DNA from: Phoma sp. XZ068
Taxonomy: Eukaryota > Ascomycota > Dothideomycetes > Pleosporales > Didymellaceae
DNA: 64,000 nt
Reading direction: 5' to 3'
Assembly (NCBI GenBank): GCA_004835665.1
Contig: RBKR01000025.1
Location: 496,001-560,000, forward strand
Positions 55,841 through 64,000 of the stretch are shown here, piece after piece. The notes beneath the pieces were generated by a model, which did no database searches, was not told where the DNA came from, and saw only the letters and a program-made list of their open reading frames with translations. Position numbers and translations under genes: made by a program. The first letter of the stretch is position 1. The number at the start of each line of letters is the position of its first letter.

Positions 55841-56554
55841 ATGTCTTCGCCAAAGATTCTCGTCCTGGGCGGAACTGGCCCTGCCGGCATCTGCCTTCTA
55901 CGCGAGCTCTTATATCGCAACCACTACGTTGTCGCGTACGCACGCAACCCATCTAAGATTCCCAAAGAATTAGCTTCGAACCCACTTCTTTCCGTTGTCC
56001 AAGGCGAGATGAACGATCTTAGGACCTTTTCATCGGCAATCAACGGTTGCTCGACAGTTATATCACTCCTCGGGCCACAGATCTCGGACACACATATCGA
56101 CCCGTCACTGTACGCAGATATGTACTGTAATACCGTTATTCCTGGAATGCGAGAGCACGGTGTTAAGAGAATATTTCTTATGGGTACCATCTCCATTGAG
56201 AAGCCGGAGGACTCGTGGATTCTCATGAGGCCTATTATTTTGGCGTATATGAAACTTTTCGCTAAGGTGTTATACCAAAACATGCTCAACATTGCGGACC
56301 TCTTTGAAAACAAGGCCCAAGATCTCGACTGGACAGTTTTCCGGATTTCAGCTATTCCTGGCGAGACTGATGAGGAGAGTTGGCGGAAGGGCAGGGAAGA
56401 AGGACAATTGTATGTTGGGCCGCTTGGCGCGAAAGGGTGGACTATGAAGACGAACCGAAGTCTATTGGCACGGTGGTTGGTTGATGCTGCGGAGAGCGGT
56501 GCAAGCGAGTGGGTGAGGAAGATGCCTGCTGTTACGCGGCTTGCGGGTAGCTAG
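55841..56554 (+). CDS. NAD(P)-binding NmrA-like reductase
   Basis: An atypical short-chain-dehydrogenase protein of 237 aa in one exon. The start is ATG 55841 (MSSPKILVLGGTGPAG); the frame upstream has only a TTG. The dinucleotide loop is GGTGPAG near the N-terminus, followed by ARNPSKIPKE, INGCSTVISLLGP and REHGVKRIFLMGTI, as in NAD(P)-binding domain 10 proteins. Such enzymes act as quinone or ketone reductases or as redox sensors; the substrate is unknown. It is divergent from a Zn2Cys6 regulator with shared palindromic sites and has a strong TATA box, so it is probably an inducible target of that regulator. Confidence 0.88.
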   Translation: MSSPKILVLGGTGPAGICLLRELLYRNHYVVAYARNPSKIPKELASNPLLSVVQGEMNDLRTFSSAINGCSTVISLLGPQISDTHIDPSLYADMYCNTVIPGMREHGVKRIFLMGTISIEKPEDSWILMRPIILAYMKLFAKVLYQNMLNIADLFENKAQDLDWTVFRISAIPGETDEESWRKGREEGQLYVGPLGAKGWTMKTNRSLLARWLVDAAESGASEWVRKMPAVTRLAGS

Positions 56555-57615
56555 ATGGCATCGACTTGCGCCTCTCATGCGATTTCATAACAAGTCCTTA
56601 GCAATCCAGTACAAAGCTAATACTAATCCGATCAACTTCACATTATCATAGGTTTCCCTGATGAGGCAGCTGTTAGTAAAACTTGCTCTCTTTCTTAAAA
56701 TCACAAGCAGCGTAGCTCCATATGCTATCCAAGATGAGTCCCACAGAGAAGTTGTAAAAGGTTCATGCGCGTGCTACTCAAATCAGCAGACCTGCTCGCT
56801 TTACAGTATGTTAAGACCGTTTTAAAATAGTCGTAATAAGGCATTATATAAGTGTAGGCATAATACCCTTTGGACTTGACGATAACATAACTTACAAATG
56901 TTGAGCCTAGGTTAGTTGAGGAACTGGGGCACCGTAACATTGTGACATTATCAGATTAGACTAGGCATTGAGACATAATTGTCAGTTAGGTCACTCGGGG
57001 CTTATTGATCCGAGTAAGATCGCAACAGACTTCTATCTTTCGAACCTAAACGAATGTAGTGCACCTGCACTAATGCATACGTGGAGTGTTGACTGAAAGA
57101 TGATTGGCACCCTTGCGGTGTCATTTCGAGATTTACCAGATGGAGTTAGTGGATTGCACTGCGCGAGGTATGGCCTCGAGCACATCGGAACAGGCTGAGA
57201 GGGAGGAGCGATTTGTTAATACATAGTATACAGAGGCTATCCAGAGCCCAAAATTTCTCTTCACCTCGTCGCCTGGCTGGGAGTTTCAGGTTCCACTGAC
57301 CTGCTAAACAATATCTTACTAGACAGAGGGACGTGCTCTCTAAACGGCGGCTGTACGACGCAATGGCAGATTGAAGATTACATGACGCTGCATCCGGCCG
57401 GCGCGTGAACATCTGTGCGGGAAGGCTCCTGCTCCGCTAGGACCTGCGATCTGATTGCACTCCACGGCCATCCAGCAAGTTGAGGATCCCACCTGCGTAT
57501 AAACCCATGGCACTTTCTTGCATCCGTCTCTCGTTTTTAGTCCTCCCGTTCAAGTATCATAATCTGGTCTATTTACAGTATACAAGCTACGATACACAGT
57601 CGTTACCTCTTTACT
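56555..57615. other. Intergenic region, nothing firm
   Basis: About 1.1 kb of AT-leaning sequence. Small ORFs at 56725-56940 and 57146-57412 (minus) have no motif. A TATAAA at 57498-57503 precedes a possible small gene at 57616. Confidence 0.45.
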
Positions 57616-57756
57616 ATGGACACTTCCACGGTGGTTGGCTTGGCTCTCACGGGGATCACGGTTGTTGTTGGGATGCTCGCACTCCTGGTAGCATGGTTGC
57701 AATTGCGAAAGCACGTGTATCGACGAGGCCACTTGGTCTTTGAGATGGAAGCTTGA
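57616..57756 (+). CDS. Candidate 46-aa single-helix membrane protein
   Basis: A short ORF with a polar start (MDTSTVVG), one hydrophobic helix of about 23 residues (LALTGITVVVGMLALLVAWL) and a basic tail (RKHVYRR). That layout fits a small membrane protein with the positive end inside. Its ATG has a fair context and a TATAAA lies 113 bp upstream. Another frame is open from an ATG at 57507 to 57743 and overlaps it, so translation of the short frame is not certain. The family is not recognised by name. Confidence 0.4.
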   Translation: MDTSTVVGLALTGITVVVGMLALLVAWLQLRKHVYRRGHLVFEMEA

Positions 57757-58184
57757 CTACACATGTAGGGCTTACTGCGATATTTGAGTAACACTATTCT
57801 GATATGGTCATCGCAGTACACAAGCAGTGATGCGGACAGCGCAAATAAGGCTTCGAACACCGCAAGTTGACGACAGTATAGAGTTGCATTATGTGCGATT
57901 AAACATGGTCTATAGCAGTGCTGGCACAGAAGAAGAAAAGCGCTTGGGGTACTGGGGTATCGTTTGTGCAAACATAGAAGTGGAAGAAGGCCAAAGCTAA
58001 AGAAAGAGGTATAGAGCGCCAGCCATGCACAACTCATAAGCCCAGAGCATTCTATCGTCGCTTCGAAACCCTATGAAATCTGCAAGTCCTTGAAGCACAG
58101 CACTTCCATTGCTTGTGTGCGCTCCTTCTTGACCCGCTTGCGGAACCTGATCAAATCGACTCGTAATGCAGTACTTTGGTCTAC
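57757..58184. other. Intergenic region, nothing recognised
   Basis: This 428-bp stretch lies between the candidate small gene and the 3' end of the coiled-coil gene. A possible GTGAGT donor overlaps the stop of the coiled-coil gene, so an extra terminal exon here cannot be ruled out. Nothing else is seen. Confidence 0.4.
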
Positions 58185-60719
58185 TCACGACAGTGGCGTA
58201 GGCCCAAGCCCAATCAATCCTTCGAACGCACTCACGGTGCTGGTGATGATTTTGATAGCCTTGATAGGCAGAGGACTGTCGGCACTGAGCAAGTTATGAG
58301 GCAGCATGCTGAGCAGTAGATGTCCGTTGCCATAAGCTCCGTAGCGGTCGTACACATTGCCATAACCCTCACCAAAGCCGACACCGTTGGCATGCTCCCA
58401 ATCATAGAGCTTGTTGCCGATTTGCCACCACCGGGTTGCGAGGAATGCGATGAAGAGTGCCATGAGGCAGTGAACCAAGAGGTGGGGGAAGGACTTGAGT
58501 TCCTTATTATGCGTAACGAGGGCGATTTGAGGCGATGTGGGTGGTGTAGTTCGTGCGTCCTCGTTCATTCCATCTTCGAGTGGCCATTGTGTCAAACACT
58601 TGCTTAAACTGTCAGCACCAGAGGGTTTGCCACGCCCATTGAAAGGGTACGGATCCATGGGACTCCATCTACGTCGAGAAATGACAGAGGTCGTATCGTA
58701 GAAGGACGAATCTTTGCGCTTAGGAGACTCCAGTCCGGAGTATGAAGGAAAATCTGCCTCTGGTGATGTGGGCAGAGCTAGATTCGCGGGCACAATTGGA
58801 GGGTAGTTCAGTGCCTCGCCGACGTGCCAAGTAAGCTCCTGCTGTTCAGCTGTAGAGGTCGGTGTCGAGATCGAAGTTACTGCCGGAGCAGAGTCTAGAA
58901 CTATGTATGTGTTGGAGAGCGTGATCGGAGTCTTAATAGGCTCAGAAGGGGTGACAGCTTCTACTGTATGGTCCGACAGCGACAATGTGGGGGCTGGTGG
59001 CTCCAGGTTCAGCACTGCGGGCTCAACTGGGGCATAATCCAAAGCTGTGCTGATGTTGGAAACAGCATTCGTTGCATGTCTGGGCTCGATTGGAGAGAGG
59101 AATCTCACTGTCTCATTGAACAGGGACATAGTGGGAGCCGCAGGCTTTGATGGTGAAAAGTCTACAACGGTATTGTTGTAGACGGACAGTCTGGGAGTAG
59201 CGGGGCCCGTCGGCTCAATGCTCGAAATGCTGCTCACGGGAGAGTATTCGTTGAAGAAGTCTTGGAGTCGTGGCGTAGTGGCGACAGCATCGCAGACTGA
59301 AACCGTCAATCTGGGCGCGGCAATACTGTGAGGAGCAATGCTGATTATGTCATGCACGGCTGATAGCTCAAGGTCGACTGGCTTCAGTACAGGCTCCTCA
59401 ATATCTGAACGAGCGTCGATGGATGCATCGTCATCGGCCTCCATATCAGACAGCGCATCACGCTCGAACTCGTCAGCAAGCGACATGTGGCTAACGCTGC
59501 GATATGTAGCCGGTCGTACCATGCTCCGAACAACCGGGCTGTGCGCCTGCTCTTCTTCAAGCCTGTTCTCAAGCACCTCATTCTCTCGTTCAAGCTTTGC
59601 GATCCTTTCGTCTTTGAGAGCCACGACGCGCGCGTGCCTTTCGCTCTCTTCGAGGTAGGTATCAATATCGACCTGAAGATGCGCGATTTGCTCACTTGTT
59701 CCATCAGCGGCACGCTGTGTCTCGTCCGCGAACCTTTCCAGCTCATGGCGAGCCTTAGTTTCGCCCGCCTCCCTTTCCTTCAGAGCCTGCAGCGTCTCTG
59801 AGAGTCGCAGCTCAAAGTCGTCACATTCACGGGCGAGGGCTTTGCGCTGGGCCTCTTTCGCTTTCAGATCGGTAACGAGTTTTTCGTTGATGTCATTGAA
59901 GTGTGCAACGAACGCTTTCTGTTCCGTGAGGTCTTTCTCGAGTACCGTCTTATCTTTGCGAAGAGTTTCGAGCTCCGCGTTGATTTCGCCAGCCTCTCTT
60001 CGCAGCAGCTGGATTTCTGCCCTAGCTTCATCACGGGCATCTCTGAGGCGTTGCGACTCTTTCTCCAGCTTCGTGTTCAACGTCTTTTCTTCCTCGAGTT
60101 CAGCCTGGAACTGGTTTTCGAATCCATCCTTATACTCTTGCAAAGCGCGCGCATAGTCGGCCTGGCTGGTTATGGAGCCTGTAGTCGCCTTCTTAAGGCG
60201 ATCTTTCAACTCCTGCAGCTCGCTTTGCAGCTCGTCAACTGTTGCCTTGGGTTCTTCAAGCGCAACGTGGCCCCGATTGTCGAATAGGTCGTTGGTGTAA
60301 CGAAGCTGCTCCGCCGTGCTGGCTAGGGAACCCTTGCATGTCTCAAGCTCCACCTGTAGCTTGCCGACCTCTCCTTTCGACTCCTCCAACTCTTTTCTCA
60401 ACCTCTCCACCTCATCCTGACTTAACATTGAAGCTTGCGACATGTTGTGATTGTTGCGTAAAGCATCGAGCGCTGCCCTCGCAATCCTTTCAGCGATTTG
60501 AGCGCGCTTCGTCTCTCTTTCAGCGTCCTGCACCTGGTTCTTGGCGGCCGCTAGCGCCTGCGCTATGCCGTTTGCGTCTTTGAGGTCCCGCACCTCGCGC
60601 TGCAGTATGGCAACGGCCTGCTTCGACCTGCCCAGCTCTGCCCGCAGAGTGGTGGTTTCGGAGGAGGGGAATCGAGGGCCACTGAACCCGGTGAAGGTGA
60701 ATGGATTCGGCTCCGACAT
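58185..60719 (-). CDS. Coiled-coil protein with C-terminal membrane anchor
   Basis: A protein of 844 aa in one exon, starting at a true ATG. Residues about 20-400 are long amphipathic coiled-coil, rich in Glu, Lys, Leu and Arg with few prolines or glycines. A Ser/Pro/Thr-rich region follows with degenerate repeats of the form T-x-S-L-x-x-x-T-V-x-x-x-S-P-x-x-P (for example TMSLFNETVRFLSPIEP). Close to the C-terminus is a hydrophobic helix LLVHCLMALFIAFLATRWW, then a Gly/Tyr-rich tail. The layout suggests a tether on the nuclear envelope, ER or another organelle; the family is not recognised. The stop codon overlaps a GTGAGT, so a further small exon is possible. Confidence 0.8.
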   Translation of the reverse strand: MSEPNPFTFTGFSGPRFPSSETTTLRAELGRSKQAVAILQREVRDLKDANGIAQALAAAKNQVQDAERETKRAQIAERIARAALDALRNNHNMSQASMLSQDEVERLRKELEESKGEVGKLQVELETCKGSLASTAEQLRYTNDLFDNRGHVALEEPKATVDELQSELQELKDRLKKATTGSITSQADYARALQEYKDGFENQFQAELEEEKTLNTKLEKESQRLRDARDEARAEIQLLRREAGEINAELETLRKDKTVLEKDLTEQKAFVAHFNDINEKLVTDLKAKEAQRKALARECDDFELRLSETLQALKEREAGETKARHELERFADETQRAADGTSEQIAHLQVDIDTYLEESERHARVVALKDERIAKLERENEVLENRLEEEQAHSPVVRSMVRPATYRSVSHMSLADEFERDALSDMEADDDASIDARSDIEEPVLKPVDLELSAVHDIISIAPHSIAAPRLTVSVCDAVATTPRLQDFFNEYSPVSSISSIEPTGPATPRLSVYNNTVVDFSPSKPAAPTMSLFNETVRFLSPIEPRHATNAVSNISTALDYAPVEPAVLNLEPPAPTLSLSDHTVEAVTPSEPIKTPITLSNTYIVLDSAPAVTSISTPTSTAEQQELTWHVGEALNYPPIVPANLALPTSPEADFPSYSGLESPKRKDSSFYDTTSVISRRRWSPMDPYPFNGRGKPSGADSLSKCLTQWPLEDGMNEDARTTPPTSPQIALVTHNKELKSFPHLLVHCLMALFIAFLATRWWQIGNKLYDWEHANGVGFGEGYGNVYDRYGAYGNGHLLLSMLPHNLLSADSPLPIKAIKIITSTVSAFEGLIGLGPTPLS

Positions 60720-61106
60720 TCTGGTGATAGAAACAATAGGATTGACAGACCAGCTGTGGGGTGATAGAACAAAGGGATTGTGACCAACAAAGGCTTATAC
60801 AGAGGGCAGGAAGAGGTTGTCGACGAGGATCAAGAAGAGACGAGTGGAAGTAGATTACGAAACTTCATCCTAATTTCTAGTATTACTATTGTGTTGGTTG
60901 GCACAATGGCTTGGAGAGGAACCCTTACGTTCACGAGGTGAAGGGCGGCTCCTCCCGAACTGACACGAGGTGAAGGCAAGCCATGGGACAGATCTCAAAC
61001 TCCAGGGTGCGTATAATGTTCTTTTCATCTCATTTTCGGCTGTGATGGGAAGGAGAATACTCATCATTACTCTTCGAGTCGCACTACTTCTTCCTCGCAG
61101 GACGAA
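60720..61106. other. Intergenic region, nothing recognised
   Basis: This 387-bp stretch separates two minus-strand genes and presumably carries the promoter of the coiled-coil gene. No ORF, repeat or RNA gene is seen. Confidence 0.5.
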
Positions 61107-61934
61107 CTAGTCTTCGAACACCACCCTGGTTCCTTGAAAGGGGGCTCTCAACTGCACCCTGCTCCTCCAGCCACCGACTTCCCTCGTCTCCTCCAACCAT
61201 CTCTCTGGATTCTCGATCGCCCTCGGACACCCAGACCGCTCAGGCACGTGCCGCTCCGTACAATACCAGCATTTCCCTGGCCGCCGTCCCCGTAGTGGCC
61301 TATCGTCCCCTTTAATGACCACATTTCTTTGCCTATGTCCACTGTATACCGGGGCTTTAGCTATGGTAAACTTTGGGAGTTGAAGTTGATCGGTATCGAT
61401 ACGTTTGTGCACAAAGGCTTGCATGGCATCCTGCCACTGCTTGCCTACATACCACATATCCTCGCAGATAACCTCAGACACCTGACTCAGTTCCACAATT
61501 CGCAGCTTTATTTTGTCCATCATAGCTTGCTCTCGTCCAGTAAGTGGTGGTCCTAACATATTGCGGCCCTTTTTGTTTCTAGCTTTGAGGCCTGGCTTTG
61601 AACTGCGTAAGTCGAATCTGCTCGCCATCTGTTCAACATCGCAGCTCATTGTCAATATAGTTTGCCGTATTTCTGCGGGAATACCCAAGAAGCTCGTCCT
61701 AGAATAAGAGTTGTCGCGGTTGGTGCGAAAGTTGACATCGTCAGGTAAAATCCAGAGACTTGGTGCGCGCTCTTGCTTGATCTTCTCCCTTGCTGTAGGC
61801 CTTAGTGTTCGCAGAATGGGTTGACTTGAGATGGAGAATCCTGATGCCGCAAGTTCTGGTCGTCTTTTAAGTAGCTTGCGTCGTCGCTTGCATAGCGCTA
61901 TTGTGGATGCGGTGGTGAAGCCTTGTGTGGTCAT
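61107..61934 (-). CDS. Hypothetical protein with F-box/2EXR-like segment
   Basis: A protein of 275 aa in one exon, starting at ATG 61934. The N-terminus is basic (CKRRRKLLKRRPE). A segment TSFLGIPAEIRQTILTM at about residues 80-96 resembles the start of fungal F-box or 2EXR domains. Further on is a Cys motif GKCWYCTERHVPERSGC that could bind zinc. No signal peptide or membrane segment is seen. I do not recognise a precise family, and the function is unknown. Confidence 0.65.
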   Translation of the reverse strand: MTTQGFTTASTIALCKRRRKLLKRRPELAASGFSISSQPILRTLRPTAREKIKQERAPSLWILPDDVNFRTNRDNSYSRTSFLGIPAEIRQTILTMSCDVEQMASRFDLRSSKPGLKARNKKGRNMLGPPLTGREQAMMDKIKLRIVELSQVSEVICEDMWYVGKQWQDAMQAFVHKRIDTDQLQLPKFTIAKAPVYSGHRQRNVVIKGDDRPLRGRRPGKCWYCTERHVPERSGCPRAIENPERWLEETREVGGWRSRVQLRAPFQGTRVVFED

Positions 61935-62257
61935 GACGTGACGTGGAATGAAATTGGAAATTTTGTCGTTGGTTAAAGCTGCTTGGAAGACTCAACGTAG
62001 TGGCGAAGACTGAGATTTCTTTGATTCGCGCAACAGTGTTCACGGTGAAGATATCGTCCACCGGTGCGTGTCGATGTTGTCCAGTTCGGTTCGCTAGTTT
62101 TGCAGTTTCCATGGTAAAGGCACAGCACATCACGCTGCTACCTAGGTATGTTTATCCTTGATCGAAAAAGTAAACACCTTCGGCTTTCGCTCATAGCACC
62201 GCAACCCCTAGGAACCCGGTCACATGAGCCATTGTAATCGCCTGCATCATGTCAGCA
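61935..62257. other. Intergenic region, nothing recognised
   Basis: This 323-bp stretch lies upstream of the F-box-like gene and downstream of the interrupted secreted-protein gene. No feature can be supported. Confidence 0.5.
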
Positions 62258-63157
62258 TCACCTCACATACAGCACCTTGGTTCGACTCACCAGTACACCG
62301 CCTTCACTCAGTCTACTCCCCAGCCTATTTGCTCCACCAGCAGCCCCCGCTATTGTAGGTGTCGACACAGCAGTACGACTGACAGTACAAGCAGTTGGTT
62401 CCAATATCTCCGGCAGTTGTGTCAACCCCGTGGCGTTGACCTGCTCATACACCGCACCGCAAAAACCCACACCCAAAACGCTCCCACTGTCACTCATCAC
62501 ACTTGCAATCCTACTGAAGCCATTCACACTGAAAAAGCTCTAGCACAATTCCGCATTAGTAGACTGAGTTACGATGGCCGACACACTTGCACACGGCCCC
62601 GTGGTCAGCTCGCTGAGAGTGTAGCACGCGCACGATGCTTGCTGGACTGAGTCGAGAGCGAAGAAACCAGATGTTTCTGCTGCGCAGGAGGAGAGTGTAC
62701 GGGCATAGGTACGGCATATTAAGAACAGCGATGCGTCCAGTGCCTTTGTTGTCCCAGCTGCTGTTGTTGAAAGCGGCGTGCGTGGTGTTGTTGCTATGTT
62801 TTGCGAGTTGAATGATGAGGTCGTTGTTGAGAGCATGACTTTGATCATCTCAATGCCAATGTTGAGACCATTCTGCAAAGATTCGAGACGCTGTTCTAGC
62901 AGCTGCGCGTTCGAATCGATGGTGGTTTGCTGAGCCGGGGGCAGGTCTTCACCTAACCGTGGATTGGCGGGATTGAAGTCAGGTCGTGCTGGCTTGGGAA
63001 GGCTAAGGAGAACGGGGTTGTCGGGGAGATCAAACCGAGGAGGTTTGATGGGCGGGATCGCTCCTACAAATGTGTATGGGAACGTGAGGAGAATGGCGAA
63101 TAAGAGTCGCCTGATGTTCGGCAATATGGTAGGTTTGTCAGGGCGTTGCACAAGCAC
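62258..63157 (-). CDS. Secreted cysteine-containing protein, probably a pseudogene
   Basis: One frame codes for protein across the whole span but is broken by a TAG at 62540-62542. Before it lie a signal-peptide-like segment (RRLLFAILLTFPYTFVGA), a Pro-rich stretch, and a Cys pattern SSCAAETSGFFALDSVQQ then ASCACY typical of fungal secreted hypothetical proteins. After it the same frame continues with SVLGVGFCGAVYEQVNATG and a Ser/Ala/Gly tail to TGA at 62258. No in-frame ATG exists before residue 100; the listed right end is a GTG. A 60-nt intron from 62545 to 62486 with weak donor GTGCTA could remove the stop, and a missed 5' exon could supply the start. Otherwise the gene has decayed. Confidence 0.5.
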
Positions 63158-64000
63158 GACCCAGTTGTATGTGCAGGTAAAGGAGACTTATAACGAGAGA
63201 TCAGACATGAAGCCTCAACATGCCCAAAAAGAGTTTTGGAACTTTGTGGCGCTGCATCTTGGATTGCTGTGCTTACGCGCTCTCCCTGCGCTCGTACATA
63301 CCATTTACGGCCCCAGGCGACTTTCAGCCCCAACAAGGCCAGGTGGATACTAACGCAATCAGGGCATGCACCGATCAAACTTGACACGACAGGTCACCTA
63401 ATCATGGACATCGCCAAGGTGTACCATGAAAAGTGCCAAGGCATACCATGCTACTGCTGAATTGCTGCATTAGGTAGGAGCAACTGGAGCAGCCTCAAAA
63501 GAACTTGCGCATACCTGCTTATAAGTAGCAACATACTAAACCATATATAATACTCAGTTACAAGGTAAACTACGGTTGAATTTTAAATGTACTAACAAAC
63601 TACTACGCGTACGTGTCTCTAGCGACAGCCTCGCCACTCTTAGTAAGCCTCCCATGTACGATGAGAGATTTTCCATGGTCAGATGGCAAGCTAGATGGAC
63701 ACAACGATTCGGTGCCCTCCGATATACAAAATATAGCGCACGTGCATGGAAGTTAACATGGCCATTGGCTTACTATGGTAGTAGGGCCTACTCGGCGAGG
63801 TGTAGCGTGCGCAAGTGTAGTAGAAAGCCATTCTAAATCTGCGGGTTGCACATCTCTTGGGCAGAAATCGCCAGGTAGTCATAATTTCTCACCGAGAGTA
63901 AGGTGATTTGTCGTGCCTATGAAGCCGCTAAAGTGCTGGCCATAGCATTTCGATCGGCTTGAGGAGGTCGGCATGGTAAAGAGCGACGAATACCATAGTC
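63158..64000. other. Right end of window, nothing firm
   Basis: About 840 bp. A possible missing first exon of the secreted-protein gene could lie here: ATG followed by a GTATGT donor is seen near 63300 on the minus strand, but phase with downstream acceptors does not fit. The ORF at 63576-63836 has no motif. No other feature is supported. Confidence 0.4.

Noticed and set aside
43672..56554. Classical secondary-metabolite gene cluster
   Set aside because: No polyketide synthase, NRPS, terpene cyclase or prenyltransferase gene is present in the window.

Overview
The window is nuclear DNA of a filamentous ascomycete (Pezizomycotina, most likely Dothideomycetes/Pleosporales). The signs are short introns of about 42-60 nt with GTRNGT-like donors and CTAAC/CTGAC branch sites, Zn2Cys6 regulators, 2EXR-type and CorA-like fungal families, and Kozak-style starts. 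The class-level placement is inferred from protein style, not from a search. I find no CRISPR array, rRNA, convincing tRNA or intact transposon.

Layout. A tiny 5' end of a minus-strand gene sits at the left edge (1-52). The cytosolic acetyl-CoA carboxylase gene follows (2252-9336, 2281 aa in three exons). A gene-free stretch of about 5 kb leads to an intronless bZIP/AT-hook regulator (14309-15307) with a perfect CRE palindrome about 400 bp upstream. Next come a CorA-like membrane protein whose frame is broken (17130-18737) and two divergently transcribed 2EXR/F-box-like paralogues (19708-20583 and 21535-22299).

From 22.7 to 30.7 kb lies a possible catabolic island. A Zn2Cys6 regulator (five exons) diverges from a peroxisome-tagged FAD amine/amino-acid oxidase, followed by a secreted intradiol-dioxygenase-like protein, a degenerate coding remnant and an HSL-type alpha/beta hydrolase. 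From 31.0 to 42.1 kb two very large, mostly disordered proteins lie on the minus strand. The first carries a STAND/NLR-associated N-terminal domain, and the two share a block of about 200 bp that is nearly identical in places. The 3 kb between them is gene-poor and partly TA-rich.

From 43.6 to 56.6 kb come an MFS sugar transporter, a D-2-hydroxyacid dehydrogenase, an NmrA-like reductase, a secreted GMC oxidoreductase, a second Zn2Cys6 regulator, and a second NmrA-like reductase divergent from it. The promoter between the last two is full of palindromes and tandem repeats. The right end holds a candidate 46-aa one-helix membrane protein, a tail-anchored coiled-coil protein, a hypothetical protein with a F-box-like segment, and a secreted cysteine-containing protein interrupted by a stop codon.

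ACC supplies malonyl-CoA for fatty-acid and polyketide synthesis. The two oxidoreductase neighbourhoods, each with its own Zn2Cys6 regulator, look like small inducible catabolic or redox gene sets; that functional grouping is inference. Exon structures were read by eye from splice signals and frame continuity. Two introns appear to be GC-AG.
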